64,000 nt of DNA from Orientallactaga sibirica (lineage: Eukaryota > Chordata > Mammalia > Rodentia > Dipodidae), in the NCBI GenBank assembly GCA_036365145.1, contig JAEOAD010000029.1, positions 24,421,001 through 24,485,000 on the forward strand, read 5' to 3'. This document shows, in pieces, positions 21,759 to 34,149 of the stretch. The notes beneath the pieces are model-generated. The model ran no database searches, was not told where the DNA came from, and saw only the letters and a program-made list of their open reading frames with translations. Position 1 is the stretch's first letter, and the number at the start of each line of letters is the position of its first letter. Made by a program: the position numbers and the translations under genes.

Positions 21759-24700
21759 TCTATGTTCATATGTTTGTGTCCTCTTAAAATCTCTACACTG
21801 AATACTATTATCGTTGTGATACTAATAAGAAATGGAGTGTAGAGGTGCCAACCTCATTATTAGGACACACATTCTTATAAAAAGGGAACCAGAAAACTGT
21901 CTTGGTTGAGGAAGGAAATGGCAATTGCATGTAGATTAATGCCACAACAGGTAAACATGAGTACCATGAATTGTCACAGACAGATTTTCACAGAAGCCCT
22001 TCTTAATAACTTTAGATCATTGGAAATTTGGTACTTAGACTCTCTTGGCTGTTTTACTAAGTAACTTCATACTGAATACTTTGTAAACAATTGATCTTTA
22101 TTGATGACTATTTTAAGCCTGAAATGTTCACAGTCAGGGTACCAGTAGGTTTTATATTCATTTAGTGCCTATTCTTCATGCGCTGATAACAACATATGGT
22201 CACATCCTTTCTCACACAATATTCTTGAATACAACATATCAAGTGATGCCTCTCATATCACCAGTAAACTTCAGGCATCAGGGAAGTCAGGGAGACATAG
22301 CACTATTGAGATGAAAGCAAACATTATACTTTGAATTGGATATTCAAATATAACTCAGAGTCACTCTGATCATTCTGGGAGACTATGCTCATATTACTTT
22401 TTTTTCTACCAGCTTCATCATAAGACTGTAGAACAGGCATGAAACAAAAATACATAGATTTGTCTCAATAAGAATGATCATGGGATTTACTTTACATGAT
22501 CTGATGGTGAAATCTTCACTTAGATTGATGAATCAGAGTAAAGAAATGCAAACTCTATTTACCTATATTATTTTCATATTTCCAAATATCAGATGTATTT
22601 TAAATAACTATATTTTTCTCTTTTTGAGTTTCAGTTTTAGCCTCAGCACTTCCTTTTATTAGTAATCCTTATCAAAAGTAGCTTTCATTATTTCACATAG
22701 TCAATTCAATTTTGTAGGCTCTTCTGTTCTTTTTCTGACCCTCCTGCCCTGCATGGAGATTACTTCATTCAGGGAAACATAAGGCCATCAGGATGTTCAA
22801 AGCTATGGGTATCTAGTATTCAGCACAATCCTGAACTACATATTCCCCAGTGAGGACACCAAAGTGAAAAATAATTTAAATATCTGTGATGAGGGCAGAG
22901 AGTGCAGAATGCATTGTTCCCTTACTAGAGGTATTCACATTGCAACAAAAACAAACAAAGAAACAAACAAATTGGCTTCAGAAATCAGACTGAAAAGATT
23001 TATTTAATTATTACTTTTGAAGGAAAAAAATGTCCTACTGAGAACATTCCTGTGAAAATTTGAACACCCTACACTATATTGTGGGCACACTAAATAAGAT
23101 TACTAAATTAATTTTAAGAGACCTTGGCTACCTGCACAAATCTCGAGTTCAGTATGTCCAAAATGTTTAAGACTTAGTAACAAGATGTCAAGTAGAAACT
23201 AAGGCAGCTTGTTAAATGTGCTGAAATTTTAGATGAATAACTGCCAGAAAGATGTTTGTTATATACAAACTTGCATGAAGATCAGAGTTTCAGTTTCCTG
23301 AAATCATCCAATTGCCTTGAAATGTTGACAGGAAAGTGCAATGTTTCTATTCGCAGCTGCAGTGTTAATGCTAAATATGGTACCAACATGAAATTACATG
23401 GAGGTGCTCCATCTTTAATGCATTATTTCAAACCGCAAAGAGGAATTTTTACTTAATAAAAATAAAATATCTAATTTATATATTTTCAATAACAGTTAAA
23501 TCCTTACATTATGCTTTTCCTCAAACATTTATTATGGCATGAAATGATAATTTAAATTTTCACCAGTGACAAAAGATGAATTTATTTAATTTTGTGCAAT
23601 TATGTGTGTTATTATGAAATATCTTAGTTATTGCCTTCCAGTTATTTATTAACTATATCACAATTCATTAATCTTCAGCAGTTTTACTCTATTACTTGGA
23701 GGACCAAAGTTTTATAGAAGAAATAAAAATAAGGTAATTGCATTTTAAATATGTATGATTATTGTCGAGAAAAATACAACATTCAAACACAATATATAAA
23801 ATAAAATTCAGCCTTGTTATGCCCCCCAAAAGATAATAATAGCCAAATAATTGAATAAATGCTAAGTGTTGAAATAATCAACAATGAATTTGAATATAAC
23901 TTCTGGGAAGAAGCAATGGGATCCATGAAGCATATCAATTCTCATATGTACATATCAAAAGGCTGTCTATAATACATTTAATTTACTTTGAGTCTCTTAT
24001 ATAAAATTTCGGCCATGGCCTTTTACTTTTGTCAACATTTAAAAGGCTACAAAATTGTACGTCTGTTTATGTTTTCACAGAACTATTACAACCTAGAATT
24101 CTTTGGTTGATAGATGCATTGGTAGATTACTTGAGTCTAATATCTGTAAGCGCTAGAATTCCATGAATTTCATTCCTAATACATGCATATCATTTACAGT
24201 AGCAGGTATATAATTTTTCATTGCATATTTATTAAATACATATTATGGATTCTCTTAATTACTAAATAATATTTTGTAAAGCTAGATACTACACACATAC
24301 CTTCTACAGTCTTATCTTTTATTTGGGATCCATAGACATTATTCAAGGTATAGAAGGATAAAATACATCACAAATTGTAGTAAGGGTTGTCCCAATGGAA
24401 AAATTAAAGTCATATAGAGAGGTCAAATTTAAATAGCAAGTTCTGAGGCTTCATTTGAATTATATTTTCACAGAGTCTCAAATAAGAAAGGAAGGAGCTA
24501 TTATAGTAACATGACAACCAGAATAAGCTTCTTAGATTCCAAGCAAATAATGTTTGAGGAAATGCATGAGGACCTCTTTATCTGAGTTGAAACAGAAGCT
24601 GTAGGAAAATGTGATGTGCAGTAGAGGTGAGGACGTGATGAACCAAATGTCAGGAGGTTGTTCTGTTTTACATGAAATGTCTTTAATGCCAAAACAAGAT

Positions 24701-25427
24701 CCCAGAGTTGCTTAATAAAGAGTGGAGTGAATATAAGAGTTTTGATGGCATGGATATGGCATTTCAATGCCTATAGGCAAAATATGTGACTGGCAAAGTG
24801 AAAAGAAACAGATTATAGGAAGGTTCTTGAACATTTATTGTTAGCACATGTCAAGGTTATTAGCCAGAGAGTAAAAGACCTACAAAGAAAATAAGGAAAA
24901 GCTGTCTTCAAGAGAGAATGACATAGGAACATCATTATATGCTGAAGACCATCTGGAAAGATCTATAACAAGGAGAGGAGGGTGTACCCAGCAGGGTCCT
25001 GGATATTATGCATCAGGAACCCTCAGTTCTTCAGATGACCTGAAAGTCATCATGACATCAATCACTAGAACTAGTTTAGTTTCCTGAGGACAATGTGAGT
25101 GGAGTAGCAGCAATGAAAGCCTGATGGATGACCCAAAGGAAGGAACTAACAAAATCCAGGATGTTTCATCAACAAAGAAAGAAATAGAGTCAATGTTGGG
25201 AATAAATACCAATTTGAAAGTTTTTTTCTTTTAAGATGGGAAAAATGACTACAACTGGATGGGATTTGGGAATGTGCCCAGAGAACTAGTCAAACATCAC
25301 CTCTATGTGTTCATAAGGAAGTTTCCAGAAAAGATTACTGTGGATATAGATGAATTAAAAGAAGACACACTCTGCAAATGGTCACTATCCAATAGCTGCA
25401 AGTTGGGCAATAAAAAAAAAAATGTTG
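21759..25427. other. Long unique region, no recognised feature
   Basis: About 3.7 kb of AT-rich DNA without SINE, L1 or LTR signatures recognisable by eye. All frames are short. The 119-residue plus frame at 25,259-25,618 runs into the following L1 antisense strand, so it is not a gene. Confidence 0.45.
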
Positions 25428-25880
25428 TTTTTGTGTTTAAGCTTATTTATGTGGTTTATTACATTGACAGATTTTCTTATTTTGAACCATCTCTATGTTC
25501 CTGGGATGAAGCCTACTTGATCCAGGTGGATAATGCTTTTGATGTGCTGTTGAATTCGGTTTGCAGAATTTTGTTCAGGATCTTTGCATGTAAGTTCATC
25601 ATGGAAATAGGCCTGTAGTTTTCTTTTCTTGTGGCATCTCTGCCTGGTTTTGGCATTAGGGTGATACTAGCTTCATAGAAGAAGTTGGGGATCTCTCCCT
25701 TTTCTATGTTTGTGTGGCACAATTTGAGAAAAATTGGTTTCAGTTCTTCCATGAAGGTTTGATGGAATTTAGCTGAGAAGCCATCTGGTCCTGGACTCTT
25801 CTTTTTAGGGAATTTTTTGATTACCCTTTCAATCTCAATGGTTGTGATATATTTGTTTAGGAGATCAATCTTCTCTGAGA
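25428..25880 (-). pseudogene. L1 ORF2 fragment, start of reverse transcriptase
   Basis: The frame at 25,513-25,752 includes '[20 protein letters not shown]' and '[19 protein letters not shown]', the conserved fingers region of L1 reverse transcriptase. Upstream and downstream parts are missing or out of frame. Inactive. Confidence 0.9.
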
Positions 25881-26290
25881 CCTTTCAGATGGAGAGATAA
25901 TCAGCCCATTGCACCTCAACAGGGCACCAGCTGAAGCCATGGAGTTATACAGGAAATGAGCAAGAGTGCTGCTTTCTGGGTGAACCTGGTAGCAGCACAA
26001 GGGCGAAGGAGATAGACACAAAGAACACTCAACCCCTACCAAATCAGATATCCAGAGACACAGAGACTCACAAAACCTCATCACTAAAATAGACCTAAAA
26101 TGAACTCAACATGGCTCAGGGAAAGATTGTTAGAGCCAAGAGTGGGGTATTACACACAGAGTTATTGCCTCTCACGCATAACTGATGGCTACCCCCATAA
26201 GGCAAGACCTACATTCCAATGTGGGGAGGACAGGGAGAAGGCTAACAATGGTACCATCATGGCTGTATATACACTATATACATAAATAAT
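25428..26290 (+). mobile_element. Second L1 with 5' inversion (twin priming)
   Basis: 25,428-25,882 is L1 reverse transcriptase DNA in reverse. 25,883-26,290 is L1 3'UTR in forward orientation, matching the complement of 47,745-48,180 (agataatcagcccattgcacc, agatagacacaaagaacac, aatagacctaaaatgaac). An A-rich 3' end (aataataaaaaaattaaaa) follows. The two parts are far apart in L1 coordinates, so roughly 2.5 kb of ORF2 was lost at the junction. Confidence 0.82.
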
Positions 26291-26307
26291 AAAAAAATTA
26301 AAATATA

Positions 26308-26441
26308 TTTGAGATAGAGTGTCACTCTAGTCCAGGCTGACTTCGAATTCACTATGTAGTCTCAGACTGGCCTCAAATTCACAATGGTTGATCCTCCTAC
26401 CTCAGCCTCCTGAGTGATGGGATTAAAGGCATGTGCTACCA
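26308..26441 (-). repeat. B1 SINE, diverged
   Basis: gagatagagtgtcactctagtccaggctgac to gggattaaaggcatgtgctacca. The head's last bases are lost. It adjoins the A-rich end of the twin-primed L1, a common target for SINE insertion. Confidence 0.9.
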
Positions 26442-26744
26442 TTTTTTAACAAAAGAAACCATTGCTGCTTTGATATCATTGAAAAACAACGTTGGCATTT
26501 TTTTCTGGTTGGGATTTGCATTTTTTGATTATATTTTTGTTCCATGCAAATTGAAATTTCTTGGTTCAAATATAAAAAAAGAAAAAGAGAAAATGATTTC
26601 TACTCACCTCCCTGCTTCAGAAGCTTTTGCACTGGAAGTGAGCCATGGTACCAGCAACCAATCCTTATCTCCAATATGCAGCTGGCTTGTTACAGGACTT
26701 CTCACCTTCTGCAAATGCATTGGAAACACATGTAATAAAGGCCC

Positions 26745-27130
26745 ATCCACACATCTATCTGCTATCATTTATCTATCTTCTATAATTATATTTATCTATC
26801 TTTAATATATACATGTTTTTATTATCTATCAACCTACTTATAATATATTATCAAATATCACATAATTATTATCTACTGATCAATCTATCATCTATGTAGC
26901 TGTCTATAGTCTATTTACTATCTATTTATCATCTATAAATCCATCTACTTATCCATAATATACAAATCTATTCATCATCTATCAACCTACTTATCATCTA
27001 TCTATTATCTATTATCATATATAATATGCTTATTATCCATTAATCAACCTATCATCTACTTATGCACTGGTCTATGATCTGTCTATCCATGTGTCTATCA
27101 TCTAATCTACTTACTACTCTACCTACATAT
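26745..27130. repeat. Decayed (ATCT)n tetranucleotide tract
   Basis: Nearly 400 bp of degenerate ATCT/ATCA units (catctatctgctatcatttatc, atctatcaacctacttatcatc). Some interruptions recur, such as aacctacttat. An old microsatellite that has diverged. Confidence 0.85.
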
Positions 27131-28489
27131 TGTTGATTGATTCTTGTTTTTTTTTTTTTTTGGGGGGATAACTGTGTCTAATAAGTACCAAGATATCTTA
27201 CTTTGCATTTGAACTTCTTTTTAATTTTCTGGGCATGGTGAATTTCCATTTTCAAGAAAAATCTAGAAATGCATGAATAAATGAGATACGTGTTCACATT
27301 TGCAGTGATTCATAAGTATCATTCTTATAAAATATTTAAATAAGAAAATGATTTCCAGGTTTGTTTTCTTTGCTCTAAAAATACAAATGCAAATTTGTTA
27401 GAAAATAAAACATTGACTACCTATATTTCTCTATATCTATCATCTACTCTAGCACTGCCACCTTTAATTAAGAAATGTGCAGAACTTCAAGAAACTCACC
27501 AAGTCTCCTAGTGGAAGATTGACCCAGCATATCATTCTTATAATTTTCATAAGAATGTATAACTTTCGCCTGTACATCTTATTTCATTAACTCAGAGTGT
27601 CTCCTAAAAGAGGTCTCAGTAATTGATTACCTTTGCTCCCTCTCAACTAAATATACAATTTTCCATTTCAGGAAAGGTCTGAGGATGATTCTTAAACAGA
27701 AGCTGAGATGGGAAGGGTGAAGCTGCTAATTGGTAACAAGTGAATTATTTATGAATGCCTAAAAATATTATTTAACAATCCCTTAAGTTAACTATGTGGC
27801 AGAATTAAATTTTAATTGGATGTGGTCTCAGTTTTGAGATTCAATATTTTTTTATATTTCAATTTTAAAATAGATGAATGTAGAAATATCTCTCAGACTA
27901 AAGTTTAATTTTATCCCTGAGAATACTATTTCTTCTGGTATGTGCATAAAAGTAATATATGTTTATGCACACATGGATATATGTGTGTATGTATATTTTA
28001 CACACATATATATAATATGTATAATAATGTGTGTATGTGTTAGTGTGTGCATGCTTTGTTTCTCCCAAGGGGTTGTATTCAAACTTAGAGTATATAGACT
28101 TGTCTATCAAAAAATCAGGAACATTTTTCCTGATACAATAGCCAAGTTTTGGAGAAAAATGAGGTAGATAAACATATTTTGTATTTCCTACCCCCATTTT
28201 CCCCAATCTGGTTGTAATTTTTGTTAAACTAGAATTAATACAGCATCCAACAAACAATAACAACTGAAGCAATTTGCCCTTTAGAAAATAAAACCATGGT
28301 GAAATCCAATAAATTAAGGTAATATAATAAAAAGAAGAGGGTAATAATGAGCAGTGTCCATGGATGACTAGAACAAACACCACAATATGATCCCAGAAAT
28401 AGGGAAAGAATAATAAAAAGTGTAATTGTGTTACATCTTTCTTTTCTTTTTTAAAAGTTTTGCCCTGTGTGTTTATTTTAATGTACATT
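27131..28489. other. Unique DNA with a TG/TA-rich stretch
   Basis: A T/G run lies at 27,147-27,167 and a degenerate (TG/TA)n stretch at 27,960-28,055. The 196-residue minus frame at 27,898-28,488 is low-complexity across that stretch and shows no domain. Confidence 0.45.
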
Positions 28490-28503
28490 TAAAAGTGTAT
28501 TTA

Positions 28504-28700
28504 AGGGCTGGAGAGATGGTGCATCAGCTAAGGAGTTTTCAGGAAAACCCCAATGACAAGGGTTGGATTCCCCAGTACCCCATGTAAATCAAGATGTACA
28601 GTGGCATATGCATATGAAATTCATTGGCAGCAGCTGGAGGCCCTGGCACCCTCTCTCTATGCTTGCAAATAAGTAAATAAAAACACTTTTTTAAGAGCAT
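28504..28700 (+). repeat. DIP-like SINE
   Basis: Head agggctggagagatggtgcatc, body catatgaaattcattggcagcagctggaggccctgg, tail ataagtaaataaa. Moderately diverged. Confidence 0.85.
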
Positions 28701-29123
28701 TTTTAAAATTTATAGTGAGTATATTACTTTTTCAAAAATGTTACTTTGTTAAAAGGTGTGTATACAAATACTGAAGGAAGGAATGAGGGCAAACTAATGC
28801 CTCAAGCTCTTGGCTTTCCCTCAGGGTGTAAAGATTTTCCTTGTGCAAGTTCCCTGTAAGAACTAAGGATGGGCTGTCTCTCAACAATCTGATATAGTCT
28901 GGATCATGCCACAGTTTCATTTTATTTTATTTTTCTCTTGTAAAGATGGATGTGCTACCATGTGTACTCACTCCCTTTTACTATAAGGTTTCTGGTAAGC
29001 ATGGCAACTTTTTTTCATGGTATAGGACAAATACAATCTTACCTATATGTTCTTATCATGGTATTGTTCTCATTTGTATAAGATAATACAATATATTAAG
29101 GTATATATATGGTTTAGCAAGAT
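28701..29123. other. Unique DNA
   Basis: Nothing recognised. Confidence 0.45.
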
Positions 29124-29132
29124 TGTAACAGT

Positions 29133-29405
29133 CTTTTTTTTTTTTTTTTTTTTTTTTTTTTGGGAGAGAGACACAGAGAGAGAAGGAAAGGAAGACAGCT
29201 AGAGATGGGTGTGCCAGCAGCCTCTCAGCTGCTGTGAACGAAATGCAGATGCGTGCTCCCCCTTGTGGTCAAGTGTGGCATTGTGCCCTCATGTCACTGC
29301 ATCTGGCTAAATGTGGGACCTGGAGATTGGAACCACTGGAGATTGAAACCAGCGTTCTTAGGCTTAGGAGGCAGGCACCTTAACTGCTAAGCCATCTCTC
29401 CAGCC
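29133..29405 (-). repeat. DIP-like SINE, longer subfamily, with target-site duplication
   Basis: Poly-T (29,133-29,161), GA tract, cccttgtggtcaagtgtggcattgtg, head complement gccatctctccagccc. The motif aacagtct flanks both sides. It also has a small internal duplication (tggagattgaaacc-type, near 29,320-29,350). Confidence 0.93.
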
Positions 29406-29684
29406 CAACAGTCTATCTTTTATTATTATTTTTGTGTCATTACGTGATATATGTCTGCCATCAGTGCAGTGTTTACTTTAATTGTGCCATAATAATATAC
29501 CTGTCTTTTGTACTCTTGTTTTTTTAAATATTTTTACTAGTGAATGAAAGAGAAAATTGTTAAATTTTTTTAGCCTCAAACAAATAAACAGTTAAAGTTA
29601 AGCACTGATCAATTACAAATGGCTTCTCATCTTGGATCTAGACTGCATGTTAACTATCCCATTTATCCAAGACTGTTTTTGAGT

Positions 29685-29795
29685 CATGGACTGATGTAAC
29701 TCAGCCTAACCTTGAACTCATTATGTAAGCAGGATGACCTTGAACTCCTGTTTCTACTTGGAATTATAGGCTTACCTGACTGCACCTGAATACTT
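29685..29795 (-). repeat. Ancient B1/monomer-like SINE remnant
   Basis: tgatgtaactcagcctaaccttgaactcattatgtaagcaggatgaccttgaactcc has the order of a reversed 7SL-derived monomer, but it is heavily diverged and lacks the head. Confidence 0.5.
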
Positions 29796-30291
29796 CATTC
29801 TTTTATTGCTTAATAGTGCTCCATTGTGTATATTTCCTACCATAATTACACCCACTGTCATAATGACAAGTATTCATATTAGTTCTCTATTTTAGGTACA
29901 AATAATAATGTTTCTATGAAAAAGTATTTAAAATATGGAAATATATGCTATTCATACAGCAAAAGTAAATACTTTGGAATGGCTGGATCATGTGGTAGTT
30001 TATTGCACTTTTTGAAAAGGAAAGCCTGAAAATGAAATATTATTCCATGATTGTTGAGAAAAAAACAAGTAATCATATGGATGGATGTGACAAAATGAAT
30101 ATTCAGGACCATTAATATAAAATCTAGAAAACATATTTCTAATTTTTTGTCTGTTAGAGAAAGCAGATATTTGCCAATATTGTGCCCTCTGCTATGATAT
30201 TGGTTACCTATATATGCATGTTTGTATATAATTGACATACATGGAATTTGTGTTGTATTATTATGTCGCAAAAATAGTAGAATTTAACATA
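29796..30291. other. Unique AT-rich DNA
   Basis: No gene. The 107-residue minus frame at 29,948-30,271 has no recognisable domain. Confidence 0.4.
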
Positions 30292-30468
30292 TGTGCTGGA
30301 GGGATGGCTTTGCAGGTAAGATGCTTGTCTGCAAAGCTAAAGGACCCAGGTTTGATTCCCCAGCACCCACATAAGCCAAAAGCATAAGGTGGCACATGCA
30401 GCTGGTGGCCCTGGTGCACCTGTTCTCTCTCTCTCTCTCTAATAAAGAAATAAAAAATAAAATATATA
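30292..30468 (+). repeat. DIP-like SINE
   Basis: Head tgctggagggatggctttgcag, body gacccaggtttgattccccag and taagccaaaagcataaggtgg, (CT)n tail, A-rich end. About 30 bp of the body is deleted. Confidence 0.88.
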
Positions 30469-30794
30469 CTGCCAAGCTATGCCTCCAAAACGTAGGTCAT
30501 CTTAATGACAACTAATTACCCTACTATATTATGATTCTGCAAAATAAAAGTACTATTAAGATTCAAAATTAGAATTAAGCATTTAATAAGGATAACATAG
30601 GTAGAACATGACCTGGTTTATGTTACAGGTTTCAAGAGTATACATATTCATAAAAATATTACCCCTTGATAAAACAAATGCCTTTTGTTCTTAACCTGTG
30701 GTTAATCTATAAAAAGGTCTCTGATGTAGAGAATTTTATGACCCCATATGAAGGGAAAGAGTGGAAAAAGCATATTCTGAGCTTGAAGAAACAT

Positions 30795-30957
30795 CTTACA
30801 ACTGGGAGTTGTACCACACATCCATGATTTCCATACTTGGGAGGTGAAAGCAGGAGAATTAAGAGTTCAAAGCTAGAATCAGCTACATAGTAAGGTTAAG
30901 TTAACCTGGGCTACATAAGATGCTATCTCTAAAAACAAAATAAACAATAATAAAAAG
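30795..30957 (+). repeat. Ancient B1-like SINE
   Basis: Contains cttgggaggtgaaagcaggagaattaagagttcaaagc and tgggctacataagatgctatctct before an A-rich tail. Much more diverged than the other B1 copies, so probably an early form. Confidence 0.65.
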
Positions 30958-31127
30958 GGGGGTGTAGCTCCATGGAATCCCCAATACTTAAGGAAAAAAA
31001 ATCTAGCTTTTAACTCCCTGAAGATAATTTCATACATACAACCTGTGTGAGATTTATATGAAAGTAAGAAAACTAAACAAACATAATGGGCTTACTTAGT
31101 ATTTACAATTATATTTTTCTTACCTAT

Positions 31128-31454
31128 TGTAGCAGACAGCTTCAGGTTCGCTGAGATGAACTTCCAGACCAGGCACAGTTATGGAGGAAGGGATATTATT
31201 TATTGAAGCTTACAGATCCAGGGGAAGTTCCATAATGGCAGGAGAAGCAGCTTGCTCTCCTTACAAGCAGAGAGAGAGAAACCAACCAGCCACCACAGCA
31301 CACAGAGCAAAACTACAGCCAAAAGGTTATTGATTAGGCACATTTGCATTCTTTACAATGGAGTCTCAAACCCACCATTAACATCTTAAGACCGGCCCCC
31401 AGTGTTTGATTCAAGGTGATAAAACTATGTAATAAAACACTGAATATATTGGGG
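31128..31454 (-). mobile_element. Solo LTR of the 20.5-kb MaLR-type family
   Basis: tgtagcagacagcttcagg onward follows the LTRs at 20,543 and 21,367 closely to aaaacactgaatatattgggg. It lacks the last 25 or so bases (the LTR 5' end on the minus strand) and has several small deletions. No internal region adjoins it. Confidence 0.88.
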
Positions 31455-32532
31455 ATAAATTAAATTAATTTTTACATGAAATTTTTCTATTATGTAATTA
31501 GCAGATAAATTAAATCTTTTACAGATTTTTCTTCTATAATATCAGAGTGGTTCTGTTAAAGACATTTCAAGAGAAAAACTCACACATTCAAATAGCCCCA
31601 ATTTTTCTATGGTTTGTGTTTAAAGACAACCCCTTAATTTTGCTTATATCTATTATTAGAAAGATTTGGGGCTATACTTAAGCTCATATTCTTGTATCAT
31701 TTTCATCCAAGCAATTAATTTGTACAATTCTGTTGTTCATTGGGTAAGTGGATTTTTTAGCTTTAATTAAGCTATCTTATTTTGTACCTTTTCCACCCCA
31801 ACTGTAATTCTAACTGGCATCATCATTATTTCCACATTAGCATACCACAAAATTGTGACTTGGGAAAGTCAAGAGCTTTAAAGTCATTGCTTTTAAGGAG
31901 TTGAGTTTCAGTCTTCCACTTGTTAGCATTTTGATGATGAAGGTCATTTTTAAATAAACCCTTATGCACCTAGACTCCTCATTTGAATAATGTGCATAAT
32001 GATATTCAGGATTACTTTGTAGAATAAATAAAGCAATCAGGTCAGCACCAGCTGTATCACTGACTTTAATACCAGAGCTAATTGGAACAGAGGAAAATGT
32101 CACTGGATCATAACAAGATGTGTGAATGATAGGAACATGAACATCCTCCAGTTTCTAGAACCTTGGCTTATGGAAGAAGGACCTATGCTTTTCTATGTCT
32201 CTCCTCTAGTTTTTCTTTTTTATTTTGTTTTCTCCTCTTGCTAGGATGGATAGAAAAGGGAATACTAACTAAAAACAACGTGTAATTTGAGTTTGTACCA
32301 TATTCTGGTTTATTTATTGTCCATGTCAATGAAACTATTGAACAAAAAAAGAGAGATGGGGTAAAGTTATTCAATTTAGTATTTACCTTGAGATATGTTT
32401 GATTTGCTTCTTTCAATTTTTGTCTACTGTGTATTGCTGCTAATATATAAATTAATGTAAATAAATATTAATTTTTAAAGAAAAATTATCTTAAATGTTT
32501 TGTATGTACTAAACATTTAAGAAATAGTAATT
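31455..32532. other. Unique AT-rich DNA
   Basis: No recognised repeat or coding evidence. Confidence 0.4.
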
Positions 32533-32765
32533 GGGCTGGAGCGATTGCTCAGTGGTTAAGTCACTTCCCTGAAAAGTCTAACTTCTGTGGTTCAGTTCCC
32601 AAGTACCCTTGTAAAACCAGTTGTACAATGTTCTTCAGGCATGTGGAGTTCATTTTCAGTGAGTAGACAGCCTGATGTGCCCATTCTCTCTTTCATTCTT
32701 TCCCTAACTATCTCTTTCTCTTCTGTCTCCTTCAACTTGAAAATAAATGATAAATAAGTAAAAGT
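32533..32765 (+). repeat. DIP-like SINE, diverged
   Basis: Head gggctggagcgattgctcagtgg, body tctaacttctgtggttcagttccc, CT-rich tail and ataaatgataaataag end. Confidence 0.82.
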
Positions 32766-32794
32766 AAATGTTTCAGGTTAGTTATCAAATAACT

Positions 32795-33045
32795 TTTGAC
32801 AGATTTGGATGTGCTATTTTTGTATCAGTATGCTGAACTGCTACAACCAATTATCATAATCTGTATGTCTTATACACAACAGAAATATGTTTGTTGCACT
32901 TCTGGGGTCATTAACTCTGAGATCAAGGTACCAGCATGGGTGAGTTCTGGTGAGAACCCTTTCCTGGGTGGTAGAGCACTATCTTCTCATAGTACACTCA
33001 CTTGGCTAAGGCCAGAGAGAAGTAGTTTTTTCTGGTATTTTTAAA
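32795..33045 (+). repeat. Possible ancient mammalian LTR remnant
   Basis: The run acaacagaaatatg...tctggggtcattaactctgagatcaaggtaccagc...gagttctggtgagaaccc resembles an old mammal-wide repeat remembered as MaLR-related. Too diverged for firm naming. It could be another ancient family. Confidence 0.35.
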
Positions 33046-33050
33046 ACTAT

Positions 33051-33252
33051 TTTATTTTTTATTTATTTATTTGAGAGAGAGAGAGAGAAAGAGAGAGAGG
33101 GAATAAGCATAACAGGGCCTATAGCCACTGCAAATTAACTCTAGACACATGCTCCCGCATGTGCACCTGGTTTACATAGATATTGGGGAATTGAATATGG
33201 GTCCTTAGACTTTGTGGGCAGTATCTTAACTTGTAAGCCATCTTGTAGCCCA
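33051..33252 (-). repeat. DIP-like SINE
   Basis: TTTA tail, (GA)n, cactgcaaattaactctagacacatgc, ending taagccatcttgtagccc. Full length and moderately diverged. Confidence 0.85.
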
Positions 33253-33889
33253 CCTCCTTATATTGAAATGGGAAGCATACAATTATATTCAGGAGGGCAT
33301 TTTTTTATGACTTCATCTAATATTAACTTGCTTTCACAGGAATCAAGTCCTCATTGGGACAGATTAAAGAGTATGATTTCAAGATAAAATTTTTGGAGGA
33401 AAACCAATCCATGAAGGGCCTGTATCTACAATTAATTATATGTGTTGCCAAAAGACATACAGGGGCATAAATGAGAAGTCCTGTAACACAAATACTTGAA
33501 AAAGCAAATGAATTATTTTCTTTAGAAGAATAACCATGCAATTACTTTTAAAACAAAGTTATGTCAAATATACCTCCAAGTCCAAGTAGACAGACTCAAA
33601 TTGCTTTGCTTAATGTATGATCTAAATATTCTGCGCCTGGTTTCATTCAATGTAATGTGACTAAGTTACAGTATGCTGTGCCTGGTTAGTTCAGTTAATG
33701 GGACTGCAGAGTTAATGATGGCAGTCTTAATGTTTGTTCATCATGTTGCCAAAGACATACACAGTTACACAGACAAATATTACAACAACCCTTCTATCCA
33801 ACCAACAGATGCATGCATGTTGTTGGGGATGAGGATAAGATAGGTAGTTCCTTTTGTGTGTCCAAGTGACCAAAAAAAGAAGCAATAAT
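33253..33889. other. Unique DNA
   Basis: Nothing recognised. Short frames only. Confidence 0.4.
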
Positions 33890-34141
33890 GGGCTGGAGAG
33901 ATGGTTCTAGTTAAGGCACTTGCCTGCAAAACCTAAGAATGCATGTTCAAATCTGCAGGTCCCACATAACAAGATGCAAAAGAGATGCAAACGTGTAATG
34001 TCACTCATGCATACAAGGGATGCACATGTCTGGAGTTTATTCATGGCTGCTAAAAGGCCCTGGCACAGCCATTCTCTCTCCTTCTCTCTCTCTTTTTATC
34101 CCTCTCTTCCTTTCTCTGCCTCTGTCTCAAAAATAAAAATA
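33890..34141 (+). repeat. DIP-like SINE with target-site duplication
   Basis: Head gggctggagagatggttctag, body agatgcaaaagagatgcaaacg, long CT tail, (AAAAT)n. The motif aagcaataa precedes the head and recurs after the tail near 34,147. Confidence 0.88.
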
Positions 34142-34149
34142 AAATAAGC

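Noticed and set aside
25259..25618. 119-residue plus frame
   Set aside because: Its second half is antisense to L1 reverse transcriptase, and the first half has no recognisable features.
27898..28488. 196-residue minus-strand frame
   Set aside because: It crosses a TG/TA-rich low-complexity tract, gives Tyr/His/Ile-rich filler and has no recognisable domain.
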